From Calliopsis andreniformis (lineage: Eukaryota > Arthropoda > Insecta > Hymenoptera > Andrenidae): a stretch of 64,000 nt of DNA. The stretch lies in NCBI RefSeq assembly GCF_051401765.1, contig NW_027480506.1:1798001-1862000 (forward strand), given 5' to 3'. Positions 1 to 12,140 of the stretch are shown in pieces. How positions within the stretch are numbered: position 1 is the first letter of the stretch; every line of letters begins with the position of its first letter. The notes under the pieces were generated by a model, which was not told where the DNA came from, ran no database searches, and worked only from the letters and a program-made list of their open reading frames with translations. The position numbers and the translations under genes were made by a program.

Positions 1-1072
1 GAGGATTGAAGATTCAGAATTGGGTATTGAGGATTCAAGAATGAGGATAGAGGATTGAGGAATGAGGACTGAGGATTGAAGATTGAGTATTGAGGATTGA
101 AGACTGACGATTGAGGATTGAGAATTGAGGATTGAGTATTGAGAATTGAGGATTGCAGATTGAGCATTGAGGATTGAAGTTTGAGGATTGACGATCGAGG
201 ATTGAGGATTGAGGATTGAATATTGAGGATTGGGGACTGAGTGTTGAGGGTTTAGTGATGAGAATTGATGTTTGTGGATAGAGGTTTGAAGATTGCAGAT
301 TGCGTATTGAGTTTTGAAAACTGTGGATTGAGGATATTCTGTTGAGGATTGAGGATTGACAACTGATTGTTGTGGACTGAGGGCTGAATGTTGAGGATTC
401 AGGACTGAGGACTCTGAATTGAGAATTGAGGACTGAGGATTGAGGATTAAAGATTGAGTATTGATGATTGAAGATTGAGGATTGAGGACTGAGGATTGAG
501 GATTGAGAATTGAGGATTGAGGATTGAGGATTGAAAATTGGGAATTGGGTATTGAGGATTGAAGGATGAGGATTGAGGATTGAGGATTGAAGATTGAGTA
601 TTGAGGATTGAAGATTGAGGATTGAGGATTGAGGATTGAGGATAGGGGATTGAAGATTGAGTATTGAGGCTTGAAGATTGACGTTTGAGGATTAAGAATT
701 GAGGATTGAGCATTGAGGATTGAGGATTCAAGGTTGAGCATTGAGGATTGAAGGTTGCGTATTGAGGATTGAGGATAGAGGATTGAGGATTGAATATTGA
801 GGATTGGGGACTGAGTGTTGAGGGTTGATGATTGAAAATTGAGGATTGGGTATTGAGGATTGAGGATTGAGGATTGTGGATTGAGGATTGAGGATTGAGG
901 ATTGAGGATTGAGGATTGAAGGTTGAATATTGATGAATGAAGATTGAGGATTGAGGGTTGTGGATTGCGGACGAGGACTGAGGGCTGAGTATTGATGTTT
1001 GAGGTCTGAGGATTGAGAATTGCGGATTGAGAGTTGAGGATTGAGGATTGAGGATTGAAGATTGAGAATTGT
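1..1072 (+). repeat. Rearranged partial copy of the left HOR
   Basis: Bases 1 to about 950 align with 2,379-3,328 of HOR-1 at a constant offset of 2,378. Anchors are GACTGACGA at 102/2,480, GGAATTGGG at 541/2,919, GATAGGGG at 641/3,019 and GGTTGAA at 921/3,299. The copy then jumps: GACGAGGAC at 970 matches GATGAGGAC at 4,559 (offset 3,589), and GTGTTGAGG at 1,073 matches 4,865 (offset 3,792). About 1.41 kb present in HOR-1 is therefore missing, in at least two steps. This copy carries more private substitutions than HOR-2 to HOR-4. One module core lies near 334. Confidence 0.8.
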
Positions 1073-4000
1073 GTGTTGAGGATTGAAGAATGAGGATTGA
1101 GGATTGAGGATTGAAGATTGAGGGTTGAAGATTGATTATTGAGGATTGAAGATTGAGGATTGAGGATTGAGTATTGAGGATTGAGGATTGCGGATTGCAG
1201 ATTGAGTATTGAGGATTGAAGATTGAGGATTGAGGATTGAGGATTGAAGATTGAGTATTGAGGATTGAAGATTGAGGATTGAGGATTGAGGATTGAGGAT
1301 AGGGGATTGAAGATTGAGTATTGAGGCTTGAAGATTGACGATTGAGGATTGAGAATTGAGGATTGAGCATTGAGGATTGAGGATTCAAGGTTGAGCATTG
1401 AGGATTGAAGGTTGAGGATTGAGGATTGAGGATAGAGGATTGAGGATTGAATATTGAGGATTGGGGACTGAGTGTTGAGGGTTGATGATTGAAAATTGAG
1501 GATTGGGTATTGAGGATTGAGGATTGAGGATTGAAGATTGAGGATTGAGGATTGAAGATTGAGGATCGGGAATTGAGTATTGACGATTGAGGATTGAGTA
1601 TTGAGGATTGAGAACTGAGGATTGAGGATTGTAGATTGAGTATTGAGGATTGAAGGTTGTTGACTGAGTGTTGAGGGTTGAGTGATGAGAATTGATGTTT
1701 GTGGATTGAGATTTGAAGATTGAAGAATGGGGATTGAGTATTGAATACTGTGAATTGAGGATATTCTATTGAGGATTGAGGATTGACAATTGATTGTTGA
1801 GGACTGAGGGCTGAAGGTTGAGGATTCAGGATTGAGGATTCGGTATAGAGGTTTCAGGACTGAGGATTGAGGGTTGAGGATTGAGGATTGAGGATTGAGG
1901 ATTTGGGATTGAGGATTGAGGATTGATGATTGAGGATTGAGGATTGAGGATTGAGGATTGAATATTGAGTATTGAGTATTTAAGATTGAGGATTGAGGAT
2001 TAAGGATTGAGGATTGAGTATTGAGGATTGAGGATTGAGGATTGAAGATTGAGGATTGGGTATTGAGGATTGAAGATTGAGGATTGAGAATTGAGAACTG
2101 AGGATTGAGGATTGAAGATTGAGTATTGAGGATTGAAGGTTGTTGGCTGAGTGTTGAGGGCTGAGTGGTGAGAATTGATGTTTGTCGATAGAGATTTGAA
2201 GATTGCAGATTGAGCATTGAGTATTGAAAGCTGTGAATTCAGGATATTCTATTGAGGACTGAGGATTGACAACCGATTGTTGAGGACTGAAGGCTGAAGC
2301 TTGAGGATTCAGGACTGAGTACTCAGAATTGAGGTTTGAAGACTGAGGATTGAGGATTAAAGATTGAGTATTGAGGACTGAAGATTGAGGATTGAGGATT
2401 GAGTATCGAGGATTGAGGATTGAGGATGAGGGCTGAGGGTTGAGGACTGAGGATTCAAGATTGAGTTTTGAGGATTGAAGACTGACGATTGAGGATTGAG
2501 AATTGAGGATTGAGTATTGAGCATTGAGGATTGCAGATTGAGCATTGAGGATCGAAGTTTGAGGATTGAGGATCGCGGATTGAGGATTGAGGATTGAATA
2601 TTGAGGATTGGGGACTGAGTGTTGAGGGTTTAGTGATGAGAATTGATGTTTGTGGATAGAGGTTTGAAGATTGCAGGTTGGGTATTGAGTATTGAAAACT
2701 GTGGATTGAGGATATTCTGTTGAGGATTGAGGATTGACAACTGATTGTTGTGGACTGAGGGCTGAATGTTGAGGATTCAGGACTGAGGACTCGGAATTGA
2801 GAATTGAGCACTGAGGATTGAGGATTAAAGATTGAGTATTGGGGATTGATGATTGAGGATTGAGGACTGAGGATTGAGGATTGAGAATTGAGGATTGAGG
2901 ATTGAGGATTGAAAATTGGGAATTGGGTATTGAGGATTGAAGAATGAGTATTGAGGATTGAGGATTGAAGAATGATTATTGAGGATTGAAGACTGAGGAT
3001 TGAGGATTGAGGATTGAGGATAGGGGATTGAAGATTGAGTATTGAGGCTTGAAGATTGACGATTGAGGATTGAGAATTGAGGATTGAGCATTGAGGATTG
3101 AGGATTCAAGGTTGAGCATTGAGGATTGAAGGTTGAGGATTGAGGATTGAGGATAGAGGATTGAGGATTGAATATTGAGGATTGGGGACTGAGTGTTGAG
3201 GGTTGATGATTGAAAATTGAGGATTGGGTATTGAGGATTGAGGATTGAGAATTGTGGATTGAGGATTGAGGACTGAGGATTGAGGATTGAGGATTGAAGG
3301 TTGAACATTGATGAATGAAGATTGAGGATTGAAGATTGAGGATTGAAGATTGAGGATTGAGGATTGAGGATTGAGGATTGAGAATAGAGGATTGAAGATT
3401 GAGGATTGGTGTTTGAGGATTGACGATTAAGGATTGAGTATTGAGGATTGAGGATTGAGGATTGAGGATTGAGTATTGAGTATTGAGGATTGAGGATTGA
3501 GGATTGAAGATTGAGGATTGGGTGTTGAGGAGTGACGAATTAGGCTTGAGGATTGAGGATTGAGGATTGAGGATTGCAGATTGAGTATTGATGATTGCAG
3601 ATTGAGTATTGAGTATTGAAAACTGTGGATTGAGGATATTCTGTTGAGGACTGAGGATTGACAACTGATTGTTGTGGACTGAGGGCTGAATGTTGAGGAT
3701 TCAGGACTGAGGACTCGGAATTGAGAATTGAGGACTGAGGATTGAGGATTAAAGATTGAGTATTGAGGATTGATGATTGGGGATTTAGGACTGAGGATTG
3801 AGGATTGAGAATTGAGGATTGAGGATTGAGGATTGAAAATTGGGAATTGGGTATTGAGGATTGAAGAATGAGGATTGAGGATTGAGGATTGAAGAATGAG
3901 TATTGAGGATTGAAGACTGAGGATTGAGGATTGAGGATTGAGGATAGGGGATTGAAGATTGAGTATTGAGGCTTGAAGATTGACGATTGAGGATTGAGAA

Positions 4001-4864
4001 TTGAGGACTGAGCATTGAGGATTGAGGATTCAAGGTTGAGCATTGTGGATTGAAGGTTGAGGATTGAGGATTGAGGATAGAGGATTGAGGATTGAATATT
4101 GAGGATTGGGGACTGAGTGTTGAGGGTTGATGATTGAAAATTGAGGATTGGGTATTGAGGATTGAGGATTGAGAATTGTGGATTGAGGATTGAGGATTGA
4201 GGATTGAGGATTGAGGATTGAAGGTTGAACATTGATGAATGAAGATTGAGGATTGAGGGTTGAGGATTGAGGATTGAAGATAGAGGATTTGGTATTGAGG
4301 ATTGAAGAATGAGGATTGAGGATTGAGGATTGACGGTTGAGGATTAAGGATTGAGTTTTGAGGATTGAAGATTGAGGATTGAAGATTGAGGATTGAGGAT
4401 TGAGGATTGAAGGTTGAGTATTGAGGATTGAAGGTTGAGGATTGAGGATTGAGGACTGAGGATTGAGGATTGAAGATTGAGTATTGAGGATTGAGGATTG
4501 AGGATTGAGGATTTAGGATTGAAGATTGAGGATTGAGGATTGAGGGTTGTGGATTGCGGATGAGGACTGAGGGTAGGGTATTGATGTCTGAGGTCTGAGG
4601 ATTGATCATTGAGGATTGAGAACAGAGGATTGAGGATTGAGGATTGAAGATTGAGGATTGGGTGATGAGGATTGAAGAATGAGGATAGAGGATTTAGGAT
4701 TGAAGATTGAGGGTTGAAGATTGAGTATTGAGGATTGAGGATTTAGTATTGAGGATTGAGGATTCAGGATTGAGGATTGAGGATAGAGGATTGAGGATTG
4801 AGGATTGAGGATTGAGGATTGCGAATTGAGGATTGAGGATTGAGGATTGAAGATTGAGGATTGT
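1073..4864 (+). repeat. HOR-1 of left array (3,792 bp)
   Basis: First complete copy of the left higher-order repeat, phased on GTGTTGAGG (1,073; next at 4,865). It is 119 bp (17 heptads) longer than the 3,673-bp form because it keeps a full second module: bases about 2,262-2,380 are absent from the later copies. It carries four module cores near 1,761, 2,244, 2,713 and 3,636. The second core has the GAATTC variant (AATTCAG before GATATTC); the third and fourth have GATATTC followed by TGTTGAG. It also has a few private substitutions, such as GGCTGAG near 2,144 where later copies have GACTGAG. Confidence 0.85.
2613..2822 (+). repeat. Module, left subfamily (GATATTC-TGTTGAG)
   Basis: Representative of the left-array module subfamily: 30 heptads in register, from GACTGAG through TGATGAG, AATTGAT, GTTTGTG, GATAGAG, GATTGCA, AACTGTG, GATATTC, TGTTGAG, GATTGAC, AACTGAT, TGTTGTG and GGCTGAA to CACTGAG-GATTGAG. 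Diagnostic heptads are TGTTGAG after the core and TGTTGTG instead of TGTTGAG after AACTGAT. Relatives have cores near 334, 3,636, 6,313, 7,239, 9,987, 10,911, 13,662 and 14,584. A related core with GGGTATTCTG lies near 24,151. Confidence 0.8.
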
Positions 4865-7800
4865 GTGTTGAGGATTGAAGAATGAGGATTGAGGATTGAG
4901 GATTGAAGATTGAGGGTTGAAGATTGATTATTGAGGATTGAAGATTGAGGATTGAGGATTGAGGATTGAAGATTGAGTATTGAGGATTGAAGATTGAGGA
5001 TTGAGGATTGAGGATTGAGGATAGGGGATTGAAGATTGAGTATTGAGGCTTGAAGATTGACGATTGAGGATTGAGAATTGAGGATTGAGCATTGAGGATT
5101 GAGGATTCAAGGTTGAGCATTGAGGATTGAAGGTTGAGGATTGAGGATTGAGGATAGAGGATTGAGGATTGAATATTGAGGATTGGGGACTGAGTGTTGA
5201 GGGTTGATGATTGAAAATTGAGGATTGGGTATTGAGGATTGAGGATTGAGGATTGAAGATTGAGGATTGAGGATTGAAGATTGAGGATCGGGAATTGAGT
5301 ATTGACGATTGAGGATTGAGTATTGAGGATTGAGAACTGAGGATTGAGGATTGTAGATTGAGTATTGAGGATTGAAGGTTGTTGACTGAGTGTTGAGGGT
5401 TGAGTGATGAGAATTGATGTTTGTGGATTGAGATTTGAAGATTGAAGAATGGGGATTGAGTATTGAATACTGTGAATTGAGGATATTCTATTGAGGATTG
5501 AGGATTGACAATTGATTGTTGAGGACTGAGGGCTGAAGGTTGAGGATTCAGGATTGAGGATTCGGTATAGAGGTTTCAGGACTGAGGATTGAGGGTTGAG
5601 GATTGAGGATTGAGGATTGAGGATTTGGGATTGAGGATTGAGGATTGATGATTGAGGATTGAGGATTGAGGATTGAGGATTGAATATTGAGTATTGAGTA
5701 TTTAAGATTGAGGATTGAGGATTAAGGATTGAGGATTGAGTATTGAGGATTGAGGATTGAGGATTGAAGATTGAGGATTGGGTATTGAGGATTGAAGATT
5801 GAGGATTGAGAATTGAGAACTGAGGATTGAGGATTGAAGATTGAGTATTGAGGATTGAAGGTTGTTGACTGAGTGTTGAGGGCTGAGTGGTGAGAATTGA
5901 TGTTTGTCGATAGAGATTTGAAGATTGCAGATTGAGCATTGAGTATTGAAAGCTGTGAATTCAGGATATTCTATTGAGGACTGAAGATTGAGGATTGAGG
6001 ATTGAGTATCGAGGATTGAGGATTGAGGATGAGGGCTGAGGGTTGAGGACTGAGGATTCAAGATTGAGTTTTGAGGATTGAAGACTGACGATTGAGGATT
6101 GAGAATTGAGGATTGAGTATTGAGCATTGAGGATTGCAGATTGAGCATTGAGGATCGAAGTTTGAGGATTGAGGATCGCGGATTGAGGATTGAGGATTGA
6201 ATATTGAGGATTGGGGACTGAGTGTTGAGGGTTTAGTGATGAGAATTGATGTTTGTGGATAGAGGTTTGAAGATTGCAGGTTGGGTATTGAGTATTGAAA
6301 ACTGTGGATTGAGGATATTCTGTTGAGGATTGAGGATTGACAACTGATTGTTGTGGACTGAGGGCTGAATGTTGAGGATTCAGGACTGAGGACTCGGAAT
6401 TGAGAATTGAGCACTGAGGATTGAGGATTAAAGATTGAGTATTGGGGATTGATGATTGAGGATTGAGGACTGAGGATTGAGGATTGAGAATTGAGGATTG
6501 AGGATTGAGGATTGAAAATTGGGAATTGGGTATTGAGGATTGAAGAATGAGTATTGAGGATTGAGGATTGAAGAATGATTATTGAGGATTGAAGACTGAG
6601 GATTGAGGATTGAGGATTGAGGATAGGGGATTGAAGATTGAGTATTGAGGCTTGAAGATTGACGATTGAGGATTGAGAATTGAGGATTGAGCATTGAGGA
6701 TTGAGGATTCAAGGTTGAGCATTGAGGATTGAAGGTTGAGGATTGAGGATTGAGGATAGAGGATTGAGGATTGAATATTGAGGATTGGGGACTGAGTGTT
6801 GAGGGTTGATGATTGAAAATTGAGGATTGGGTATTGAGGATTGAGGATTGAGAATTGTGGATTGAGGATTGAGGACTGAGGATTGAGGATTGAGGATTGA
6901 AGGTTGAACATTGATGAATGAAGATTGAGGATTGAAGATTGAGGATTGAAGATTGAGGATTGAGGATTGAGGATTGAGGATTGAGAATAGAGGATTGAAG
7001 ATTGAGGATTGGTGTTTGAGGATTGACGATTAAGGATTGAGTATTGAGGATTGAGGATTGAGGATTGAGGATTGAGTATTGAGTATTGAGGATTGAGGAT
7101 TGAGGATTGAAGATTGAGGATTGGGTGTTGAGGAGTGACGAATTAGGCTTGAGGATTGAGGATTGAGGATTGAGGATTGCAGATTGAGTATTGATGATTG
7201 CAGATTGAGTATTGAGTATTGAAAACTGTGGATTGAGGATATTCTGTTGAGGACTGAGGATTGACAACTGATTGTTGTGGACTGAGGGCTGAATGTTGAG
7301 GATTCAGGACTGAGGACTCGGAATTGAGAATTGAGGACTGAGGATTGAGGATTAAAGATTGAGTATTGAGGATTGATGATTGGGGATTTAGGACTGAGGA
7401 TTGAGGATTGAGAATTGAGGATTGAGGATTGAGGATTGAAAATTGGGAATTGGGTATTGAGGATTGAAGAATGAGGATTGAGGATTGAGGATTGAAGAAT
7501 GAGTATTGAGGATTGAAGACTGAGGATTGAGGATTGAGGATTGAGGATAGGGGATTGAAGATTGAGTATTGAGGCTTGAAGATTGACGATTGAGGATTGA
7601 GAATTGAGGACTGAGCATTGAGGATTGAGGATTCAAGGTTGAGCATTGTGGATTGAAGGTTGAGGATTGAGGATTGAGGATAGAGGATTGAGGATTGAAT
7701 ATTGAGGATTGGGGACTGAGTGTTGAGGGTTGATGATTGAAAATTGAGGATTGGGTATTGAGGATTGAGGATTGAGAATTGTGGATTGAGGATTGAGGAT

Positions 7801-8467
7801 TGAGGATTGAGGATTGAGGATTGAAGGTTGAACATTGATGAATGAAGATTGAGGATTGAGGGTTGAGGATTGAGGATTGAAGATAGAGGATTTGGTATTG
7901 AGGATTGAAGAATGAGGATTGAGGATTGAGGATTGACGGTTGAGGATTAAGGATTGAGTTTTGAGGATTGAAGATTGAGGATTGAAGATTGAGGATTGAG
8001 GATTGAGGATTGAAGGTTGAGTATTGAGGATTGAAGGTTGAGGATTGAGGATTGAGGACTGAGGATTGAGGATTGAAGATTGAGTATTGAGGATTGAGGA
8101 TTGAGGATTGAGGATTTAGGATTGAAGATTGAGGATTGAGGATTGAGGGTTGTGGATTGCGGATGAGGACTGAGGGTAGGGTATTGATGTCTGAGGTCTG
8201 AGGATTGATCATTGAGGATTGAGAACAGAGGATTGAGGATTGAGGATTGAAGATTGAGGATTGGGTGATGAGGATTGAAGAATGAGGATAGAGGATTTAG
8301 GATTGAAGATTGAGGGTTGAAGATTGAGTATTGAGGATTGAGGATTTAGTATTGAGGATTGAGGATTCAGGATTGAGGATTGAGGATAGAGGATTGAGGA
8401 TTGAGGATTGAGGATTGAGGATTGCGAATTGAGGATTGAGGATTGAGGATTGAAGATTGAGGATTGT
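4865..8467 (+). repeat. HOR-2 of left array (3,603 bp)
   Basis: Second copy. It lacks the 119-bp segment of HOR-1 (junction near 5,981). It alone also lacks a 70-bp (10-heptad) segment just after GATTATT at 4,926-4,932; the same segment is present in HOR-1 near 1,165-1,235 and in HOR-3 near 8,565-8,634. Module cores lie near 5,482, 5,966, 6,313 and 7,239. Apart from these length changes it is nearly identical to HOR-3 by eye. Confidence 0.88.
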
Positions 8468-11400
8468 GTGTTGAGGATTGAAGAATGAGGATTGAGGATT
8501 GAGGATTGAAGATTGAGGGTTGAAGATTGATTATTGAGGATTGAAGATTGAGGATTGAGGATTGAGTATTGAGGATTGAGGATTGCGGATTGCAGATTGA
8601 GTATTGAGGATTGAAGATTGAGGATTGAGGATTGAGGATTGAAGATTGAGTATTGAGGATTGAAGATTGAGGATTGAGGATTGAGGATTGAGGATAGGGG
8701 ATTGAAGATTGAGTATTGAGGCTTGAAGATTGACGATTGAGGATTGAGAATTGAGGATTGAGCATTGAGGATTGAGGATTCAAGGTTGAGCATTGAGGAT
8801 TGAAGGTTGAGGATTGAGGATTGAGGATAGAGGATTGAGGATTGAATATTGAGGATTGGGGACTGAGTGTTGAGGGTTGATGATTGAAAATTGAGGATTG
8901 GGTATTGAGGATTGAGGATTGAGGATTGAAGATTGAGGATTGAGGATTGAAGATTGAGGATCGGGAATTGAGTATTGACGATTGAGGATTGAGTATTGAG
9001 GATTGAGAACTGAGGATTGAGGATTGTAGATTGAGTATTGAGGATTGAAGGTTGTTGACTGAGTGTTGAGGGTTGAGTGATGAGAATTGATGTTTGTGGA
9101 TTGAGATTTGAAGATTGAAGAATGGGGATTGAGTATTGAATACTGTGAATTGAGGATATTCTATTGAGGATTGAGGATTGACAATTGATTGTTGAGGACT
9201 GAGGGCTGAAGGTTGAGGATTCAGGATTGAGGATTCGGTATAGAGGTTTCAGGACTGAGGATTGAGGGTTGAGGATTGAGGATTGAGGATTGAGGATTTG
9301 GGATTGAGGATTGAGGATTGATGATTGAGGATTGAGGATTGAGGATTGAGGATTGAATATTGAGTATTGAGTATTTAAGATTGAGGATTGAGGATTAAGG
9401 ATTGAGGATTGAGTATTGAGGATTGAGGATTGAGGATTGAAGATTGAGGATTGGGTATTGAGGATTGAAGATTGAGGATTGAGAATTGAGAACTGAGGAT
9501 TGAGGATTGAAGATTGAGTATTGAGGATTGAAGGTTGTTGACTGAGTGTTGAGGGCTGAGTGGTGAGAATTGATGTTTGTCGATAGAGATTTGAAGATTG
9601 CAGATTGAGCATTGAGTATTGAAAGCTGTGAATTCAGGATATTCTATTGAGGACTGAAGATTGAGGATTGAGGATTGAGTATCGAGGATTGAGGATTGAG
9701 GATGAGGGCTGAGGGTTGAGGACTGAGGATTCAAGATTGAGTTTTGAGGATTGAAGACTGACGATTGAGGATTGAGAATTGAGGATTGAGTATTGAGCAT
9801 TGAGGATTGCAGATTGAGCATTGAGGATCGAAGTTTGAGGATTGAGGATCGCGGATTGAGGATTGAGGATTGAATATTGAGGATTGGGGACTGAGTGTTG
9901 AGGGTTTAGTGATGAGAATTGATGTTTGTGGATAGAGGTTTGAAGATTGCAGGTTGGGTATTGAGTATTGAAAACTGTGGATTGAGGATATTCTGTTGAG
10001 GATTGAGGATTGACAACTGATTGTTGTGGACTGAGGGCTGAATGTTGAGGATTCAGGACTGAGGACTCGGAATTGAGAATTGAGCACTGAGGATTGAGGA
10101 TTAAAGATTGAGTATTGGGGATTGATGATTGAGGATTGAGGACTGAGGATTGAGGATTGAGAATTGAGGATTGAGGATTGAGGATTGAAAATTGGGAATT
10201 GGGTATTGAGGATTGAAGAATGAGTATTGAGGATTGAGGATTGAAGAATGATTATTGAGGATTGAAGACTGAGGATTGAGGATTGAGGATTGAGGATAGG
10301 GGATTGAAGATTGAGTATTGAGGCTTGAAGATTGACGATTGAGGATTGAGAATTGAGGATTGAGCATTGAGGATTGAGGATTCAAGGTTGAGCATTGAGG
10401 ATTGAAGGTTGAGGATTGAGGATTGAGGATAGAGGATTGAGGATTGAATATTGAGGATTGGGGACTGAGTGTTGAGGGTTGATGATTGAAAATTGAGGAT
10501 TGGGTATTGAGGATTGAGGATTGAGAATTGTGGATTGAGGATTGAGGACTGAGGATTGAGGATTGAGGATTGAAGGTTGAACATTGATGAATGAAGATTG
10601 AGGATTGAAGATTGAGGATTGAAGATTGAGGATTGAGGATTGAGGATTGAGGATTGAGAATAGAGGATTGAAGATTGAGGATTGGTGTTTGAGGATTGAC
10701 GATTAAGGATTGAGTATTGAGGATTGAGGATTGAGGATTGAGGATTGAGTATTGAGTATTGAGGATTGAGGATTGAGGATTGAAGATTGAGGATTGGGTG
10801 TTGAGGAGTGACGAATTAGGCTTGAGGATTGAGGATTGAGGATTGAGGATTGCAGATTGAGTATTGATGATTGCAGATTGAGTATTGAGTATTGAAAACT
10901 GTGGATTGAGGATATTCTGTTGAGGACTGAGGATTGACAACTGATTGTTGTGGACTGAGGGCTGAATGTTGAGGATTCAGGACTGAGGACTCGGAATTGA
11001 GAATTGAGGACTGAGGATTGAGGATTAAAGATTGAGTATTGAGGATTGATGATTGGGGATTTAGGACTGAGGATTGAGGATTGAGAATTGAGGATTGAGG
11101 ATTGAGGATTGAAAATTGGGAATTGGGTATTGAGGATTGAAGAATGAGGATTGAGGATTGAGGATTGAAGAATGAGTATTGAGGATTGAAGACTGAGGAT
11201 TGAGGATTGAGGATTGAGGATAGGGGATTGAAGATTGAGTATTGAGGCTTGAAGATTGACGATTGAGGATTGAGAATTGAGGACTGAGCATTGAGGATTG
11301 AGGATTCAAGGTTGAGCATTGTGGATTGAAGGTTGAGGATTGAGGATTGAGGATAGAGGATTGAGGATTGAATATTGAGGATTGGGGACTGAGTGTTGAG

Positions 11401-12140
11401 GGTTGATGATTGAAAATTGAGGATTGGGTATTGAGGATTGAGGATTGAGAATTGTGGATTGAGGATTGAGGATTGAGGATTGAGGATTGAGGATTGAAGG
11501 TTGAACATTGATGAATGAAGATTGAGGATTGAGGGTTGAGGATTGAGGATTGAAGATAGAGGATTTGGTATTGAGGATTGAAGAATGAGGATTGAGGATT
11601 GAGGATTGACGGTTGAGGATTAAGGATTGAGTTTTGAGGATTGAAGATTGAGGATTGAAGATTGAGGATTGAGGATTGAGGATTGAAGGTTGAGTATTGA
11701 GGATTGAAGGTTGAGGATTGAGGATTGAGGACTGAGGATTGAGGATTGAAGATTGAGTATTGAGGATTGAGGATTGAGGATTGAGGATTTAGGATTGAAG
11801 ATTGAGGATTGAGGATTGAGGGTTGTGGATTGCGGATGAGGACTGAGGGTAGGGTATTGATGTCTGAGGTCTGAGGATTGATCATTGAGGATTGAGAACA
11901 GAGGATTGAGGATTGAGGATTGAAGATTGAGGATTGGGTGATGAGGATTGAAGAATGAGGATAGAGGATTTAGGATTGAAGATTGAGGGTTGAAGATTGA
12001 GTATTGAGGATTGAGGATTTAGTATTGAGGATTGAGGATTCAGGATTGAGGATTGAGGATAGAGGATTGAGGATTGAGGATTGAGGATTGAGGATTGCGA
12101 ATTGAGGATTGAGGATTGAGGATTGAAGATTGAGGATTGT
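8468..12140 (+). repeat. HOR-3 of left array (3,673 bp)
   Basis: Third copy and the clearest reference unit. Its 3,673 bp equal 525 heptads minus two bases, and exactly two hexamers are visible: GATGAG in the stretch around 8,160 and GATGAG around 9,702. Module cores lie near 9,156, 9,639, 9,987 and 10,911. The second module is truncated by the 119-bp loss shared with HOR-2 and HOR-4. Confidence 0.9.

Noticed and set aside
2236..2260. Promoter-like A/T-rich GATATTC core with upstream TGTGAATTC
   Set aside because: It is one of about 77 module cores; nothing downstream is a gene, and the motif is a heptad variant fixed by amplification.
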